Source of the DNA: 1162T-S-0a-05 sp050299435
GTDB lineage: Bacteria > Pseudomonadota > Gammaproteobacteria > Pseudomonadales > Cellvibrionaceae
Reading direction: 5' to 3'
NCBI GenBank assembly: GCA_050299435.1
Contig: JBNKVX010000010.1
Location: 1 to 64,000, forward strand
DNA length: 64,000 nt
A program made the position numbers and the translations under genes. Below, in pieces: positions 60,803 to 64,000 of this stretch (position 1 is the stretch's first letter; each line of letters begins with the position of its first letter). The notes under the pieces were generated by a model. That model was given only the letters and a program-made list of their open reading frames with translations, was not told the origin of the DNA and ran no database searches.

Positions 60803-61885
60803 ATGTCCGAAGCGCTGCGCCAAAAGGTATCGATGTGTTTAAGTGAGATTGCCATCGACGGTTTGCCAGGTTTTTCCCTGGCCGATATTGCAATGATGGC
60901 AGTGGAGGGAAACCGACTCATATTGCGTATTGAGCTTGGAATTCCTGGCAAGGCTCTCCAGACTGAGCTAGAAGCGCAAATTCATGCAGTTTTCAAAGCT
61001 CATGACATTGCCAATTATGAATTAGATCTGGTGCAAAATATTCCAGCAGTGATGCCTCAGAACAGCCAGACTTCTGTGACCGGAGTAAAAAATATTATTG
61101 CGGTTGCATCGGGTAAAGGAGGCGTAGGCAAATCCACTACGGCGGTTAACCTGGCCTTGGCGCTTTCACATGCGGGTGCATCAGTAGGCGTGCTTGATGC
61201 AGACATCTATGGACCAAGCCAGCCTCAAATGCTGGGTGTGGGCGACAAACGTCCTGAAATGTATGGTCCGAATATGATCGAACCAATTGATGCTCACGGC
61301 CTGAAAGTGATTTCAATGGGCAATCTCGTGACAGAAAACACACCGATGGTGTGGCGTGGCCCCATGGTAAGTGGCGCCTTACAACAGTTGCTGCAAAATA
61401 CGCATTGGGTTGATATTGATTACTTAATCGTGGATATGCCGCCTGGTACCGGGGATATTCAATTGACACTTTCTCAAGCAGTACCTGTGAGCGGTGCAGT
61501 AATTGTCACCACACCGCAAGATATTGCCCTGCTTGATGCACGCAAAGGTATCGAGATGTTTAATAAGGTGAATATTCCGGTGTTCGGCGTTGTTGAGAAT
61601 ATGGCTACTCACGTTTGTTCAAATTGTGGACACAGTGAAGCGATTTTTGGTGAAGAAGGAGGTCGCAAACTCGCGCAGGAATTCGGTGTGCAAGTGCTTG
61701 GGCAGCTTCCCTTGTTAAAAGCAATTCGCGAATTGACTGATGCTGGTAAACCTCCGGTGATTGCAGACCCAGAATCTGAAACCAGCCTGATTTATCATAA
61801 AATTGCTCGCAGTGTGGCGGCACAAATCTGGTTGCAATGTCTTCAAGGCCTCTCAACACCGGAAATTTCCGTTGCTGACGACTAG
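60803..61885 (+). CDS. apbC: Mrp/ApbC iron-sulfur cluster carrier
   Basis: A 360-residue P-loop ATPase that carries Fe-S clusters. The N-terminal MIP18/DUF59-like part (1-90) is followed by the Mrp ATPase with the deviant Walker A GKGGVGKST, 'DADIYGPSQPQMLG', 'DYLIVDMPPGTGD' and the cluster-binding CSNC in 'HVCSNCGHSEAIFG'. GGGAG lies six bases before the second ATG (60803). dcd follows 40 bases downstream; mrp-dcd adjacency is common in gammaproteobacteria. Confidence 0.95.
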   Translation: MSEALRQKVSMCLSEIAIDGLPGFSLADIAMMAVEGNRLILRIELGIPGKALQTELEAQIHAVFKAHDIANYELDLVQNIPAVMPQNSQTSVTGVKNIIAVASGKGGVGKSTTAVNLALALSHAGASVGVLDADIYGPSQPQMLGVGDKRPEMYGPNMIEPIDAHGLKVISMGNLVTENTPMVWRGPMVSGALQQLLQNTHWVDIDYLIVDMPPGTGDIQLTLSQAVPVSGAVIVTTPQDIALLDARKGIEMFNKVNIPVFGVVENMATHVCSNCGHSEAIFGEEGGRKLAQEFGVQVLGQLPLLKAIRELTDAGKPPVIADPESETSLIYHKIARSVAAQIWLQCLQGLSTPEISVADD

Positions 61886-61925
61886 GTCATCCTTTACTAT
61901 CGCGCCTCAAACTTTGGGAGACATA

Positions 61926-62495
61926 ATGAGTATTAAATCTGACAAATGGATACGCCGTATGGCAGAACAAGAGGGCATGATTGAACCCTTTGAAGCTGGA
62001 CAGGTGCGATATAACAGCAAGCAAGAGCGATTGGTCAGTTATGGTACCTCGAGTTACGGTTACGATGTGCGTTGTTCAAATGAATTTAAAATATTTACCA
62101 ATGTGCACTCTGCCATTGTTGATCCTAAAGGCTTTGATGAAGACAGCTTTGTTGATATTCAAAGCAATTGCTGCATTATCCCACCCAATTCTTTTGCTCT
62201 GGCGCGGACAGTGGAATACTTTCGTATTCCGCGATCGGTATTAACGGTTTGTTTGGGTAAATCCACCTACGCGCGTTGTGGCATTATTGTTAACGTTACG
62301 CCTCTTGAGCCCGAGTGGGAAGGCCATGTGACTCTGGAATTTTCCAACACCACACCGCTACCAGCTAAAGTGTACGCCAACGAAGGTGTTGCTCAAATGC
62401 TGTTCTTTGAGAGTGATGAAGTGTGTGAAACTTCCTACAAGGATCGCGGTGGAAAATATCAAGGACAAACCGGTGTCACCCTACCTAAAACCTGA
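61926..62495 (+). CDS. dcd: dCTP deaminase
   Basis: A 189-residue enzyme that converts dCTP to dUTP for thymidylate synthesis. Motifs are 'SYGTSSYGYDVRC', 'LGKSTYARCGIIVNVTPLEPEWEGHVTLEFSN', with the catalytic Glu in VTLEFSN, and 'GGKYQGQTGVTLP' at the end. The ATG at 61926 has GGGAG upstream; the longer frame overlaps mrp. Confidence 0.97.
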   Translation: MSIKSDKWIRRMAEQEGMIEPFEAGQVRYNSKQERLVSYGTSSYGYDVRCSNEFKIFTNVHSAIVDPKGFDEDSFVDIQSNCCIIPPNSFALARTVEYFRIPRSVLTVCLGKSTYARCGIIVNVTPLEPEWEGHVTLEFSNTTPLPAKVYANEGVAQMLFFESDEVCETSYKDRGGKYQGQTGVTLPKT

Positions 62496-62619
62496 TTGCG
62501 CCTTATATACTGATTTAGATTAAAATATTTCACTTAGTTTCATATTATCATCCATACTCTTTTTATTGTGTGCCAGTTTTTTAATGTCCTGGTTGTTGAT
62601 TGTTAAGAGGGAGTCTTGA

Positions 62620-64000
62620 ATGCTTAAGGTTTTTTTAGTCCTGATTGCGTGTTGTTTGCCAATGTTATCCTTGGCCAGCACTGATGAAATGCATCCCTTA
62701 AATTTAACGCATAGCGGCTTGGGTTTTCTCTGTATTGCCATTTTTGTTGTCGCCTATATTCTAGTAATTTTCGAGGAAAAAATTCATCTCCGGAAATCCA
62801 AGCCAGTGCTGCTTGCGGCAGGTTTAATTTGGATTTTAATCGGCATTTATTATCGATCTGCGGGAAATCCTGATTTGGTTGAGCATGCCATTGAACATGA
62901 TTTTCTGGAGTACACCGAACTCTTTTTCTTTCTGCTCGTCGCCATGACCTATATCAATGCGATGATAGAAAGAGGTGTTTTTGCCGAATTGAGACGGTGG
63001 TTGGTGGAAAAGGGCTTTAGCTATCGCAGTTTATTCTGGATGACGGGTTGGCTTGCTTTTTTCATCTCGCCTGTTGCGGACAATTTAACTACCGCCTTGA
63101 TTATGTGTGCTGTTGTACTTGCAGTAGGCGAAGGGCAACCCAAATTTATTGCTCTTGCTTGTATTAATATTGTGGTTGCCGCGAATGCTGGCGGTGCTTT
63201 CAGTCCCTTCGGTGATATTACGACTTTGATGGTTTGGCAAGCGGAACAATTGAGCTTTTCACAGTTTTTTAATTTGTTTGTGCCTTCGGTTGTTAATTTT
63301 GTTGTACCAGCAGCACTTATGCATTTTGCCTTACCTTCGGGTTTCCCGCCTGCACAGCATGGTCAGGAAAAAGCCTTGAAATACGGTGGCATTGTCATTG
63401 TGTTTTTGTTTTTAGCGACAATCATCACTGCAGTCAGTTTTCATAACTTTCTTCACTTGCCGCCGGTATTCGGTATGTTGTGTGGTCTGGCTTATTTAAA
63501 ATTTTATGGGTTTTATTTAACCTTGAAATCTCACGCATGGCAGCAAAGTAGTGAGAACCCGCCAGGCTCGCCAGATGACCCCTATGATTTTGATGTGTTC
63601 GCCAAAGTGGCGCATGCCGAATGGGATACCTTGTTTTTCTTTTACGGTGTCATCATGGCTGTGGGTGGCTTGGGTTTTCTGGGGTACCTGGGAATGACTT
63701 CGGAATTTTTCTATGGTGAGTTGGGTGCGACGAATGCAAACATTCTTGTTGGAGTTTTATCGGCCATTGTCGACAATATCCCTGTTATGTTTGCTGTGTT
63801 GAGTATGAATCCGGAAATGCCAGAAGTGCAGTGGTTATTGGTCACTTTGACGGCAGGAGTTGGCGGTAGTTTACTTTCAATTGGTTCTGCAGCGGGTGTT
63901 GCCTTAATGGGGCAAGCTCGCGGTATTTATACTTTCTTTTCCCATCTTAGATGGACGCCGGCAATTGCCTTGGGTTACGCGGCCAGTATTTGGGTGCATT
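62620..64000 (+). CDS. nhaD: sodium:proton antiporter NhaD (partial, runs off the window)
   Basis: The first 460 codons of an inner-membrane Na+/H+ antiporter. An N-terminal signal-like helix (1-20) is followed by about eleven membrane segments. 'SPVADNLTTALIMCAVVLAVG' and 'NAGGAFSPFGDITTLMVW' are the NhaD ion-site motifs, and 'SAIVDNIPVMFAVLSM' a second one. AAGAGGGAG precedes the ATG at 62620. The frame is open to the right edge; full NhaD proteins have about 480-500 residues, so little is missing. Confidence 0.93.
   Translation, partial: MLKVFLVLIACCLPMLSLASTDEMHPLNLTHSGLGFLCIAIFVVAYILVIFEEKIHLRKSKPVLLAAGLIWILIGIYYRSAGNPDLVEHAIEHDFLEYTELFFFLLVAMTYINAMIERGVFAELRRWLVEKGFSYRSLFWMTGWLAFFISPVADNLTTALIMCAVVLAVGEGQPKFIALACINIVVAANAGGAFSPFGDITTLMVWQAEQLSFSQFFNLFVPSVVNFVVPAALMHFALPSGFPPAQHGQEKALKYGGIVIVFLFLATIITAVSFHNFLHLPPVFGMLCGLAYLKFYGFYLTLKSHAWQQSSENPPGSPDDPYDFDVFAKVAHAEWDTLFFFYGVIMAVGGLGFLGYLGMTSEFFYGELGATNANILVGVLSAIVDNIPVMFAVLSMNPEMPEVQWLLVTLTAGVGGSLLSIGSAAGVALMGQARGIYTFFSHLRWTPAIALGYAASIWVH

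Overview
The window looks like a scaffold from a marine gammaproteobacterium, most likely near Cellvibrionaceae (Saccharophagus/Teredinibacter/Cellvibrio-like). The reasons are moderate GC, a complete rsx/rnf operon beside metG, the rplU-rpmA-obgE-proB block, oxyR next to ahpCF, a large Xanthomonas-type TonB-dependent receptor, a PEP-CTERM protein, and a regulator pair of the type that accompanies proteobacterial sortases. The taxonomic call is inference from gene content. Almost all of the sequence is chromosomal coding DNA. I see no rRNA, tRNA, CRISPR array, insertion sequence or prophage. One scaffold gap of ten Ns (16087-16096) lies inside a very large gene.

Layout. 1-1136: the end of a nitrate/cyanate-type ABC transporter, cyanase (cynS) and a SnoaL/NTF2-like protein, a cyanate-use operon. 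1226-8745: single metabolic and signalling genes, including a membrane protein, a saccharopine-dehydrogenase-like protein, RarD, an EAL response regulator, a class V aminotransferase, a PEP-CTERM protein behind an apparent sigma-54 promoter, a solute-binding protein and a small ORF that seems frameshifted. A MATE exporter follows on the minus strand. 10815-17048: a translationally coupled three-gene unit of metallophosphoesterase, a giant GMC oxidoreductase/alpha-beta hydrolase fusion, and a LuxR-type response regulator. 17264-24335: an acetate-type sodium symporter of two subunits with a strongly structured leader, followed by a cNMP/CBS/DUF294 protein, an exonuclease and a convergent hybrid histidine kinase. 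This resembles the acetate-sensing loci of other gammaproteobacteria.

24413-28480 (minus) holds a small lipoprotein, a phytoene-desaturase-like oxidoreductase coupled to a membrane protein, and an envelope protein with an 18-bp coding repeat. 28652-32769 is the conserved rplU-rpmA-obgE-proB block plus a HisC-like aminotransferase. 32753-40187 holds MAPEG, a broken Tat-signal transglutaminase-like gene, a GlxA-type AraC regulator, a TonB receptor with its likely GntR regulator, rpsT and oxyR. oxyR is divergent from ahpC-ahpF and shares an inverted repeat with it. 42568-47591 holds a sortase-type sensor kinase and regulator without a sortase, then glk and two small genes.

47714-55775 (minus) holds metG and rsxABCDGE in one tightly packed direction, followed by a zinc-ribbon/TerB protein. 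56069-64000 holds an S9 peptidase, membrane proteins, a TMEM175-like channel, a TSUP exporter, a thioredoxin-like protein, mrp (apbC), dcd, and an nhaD antiporter that runs off the end of the window.
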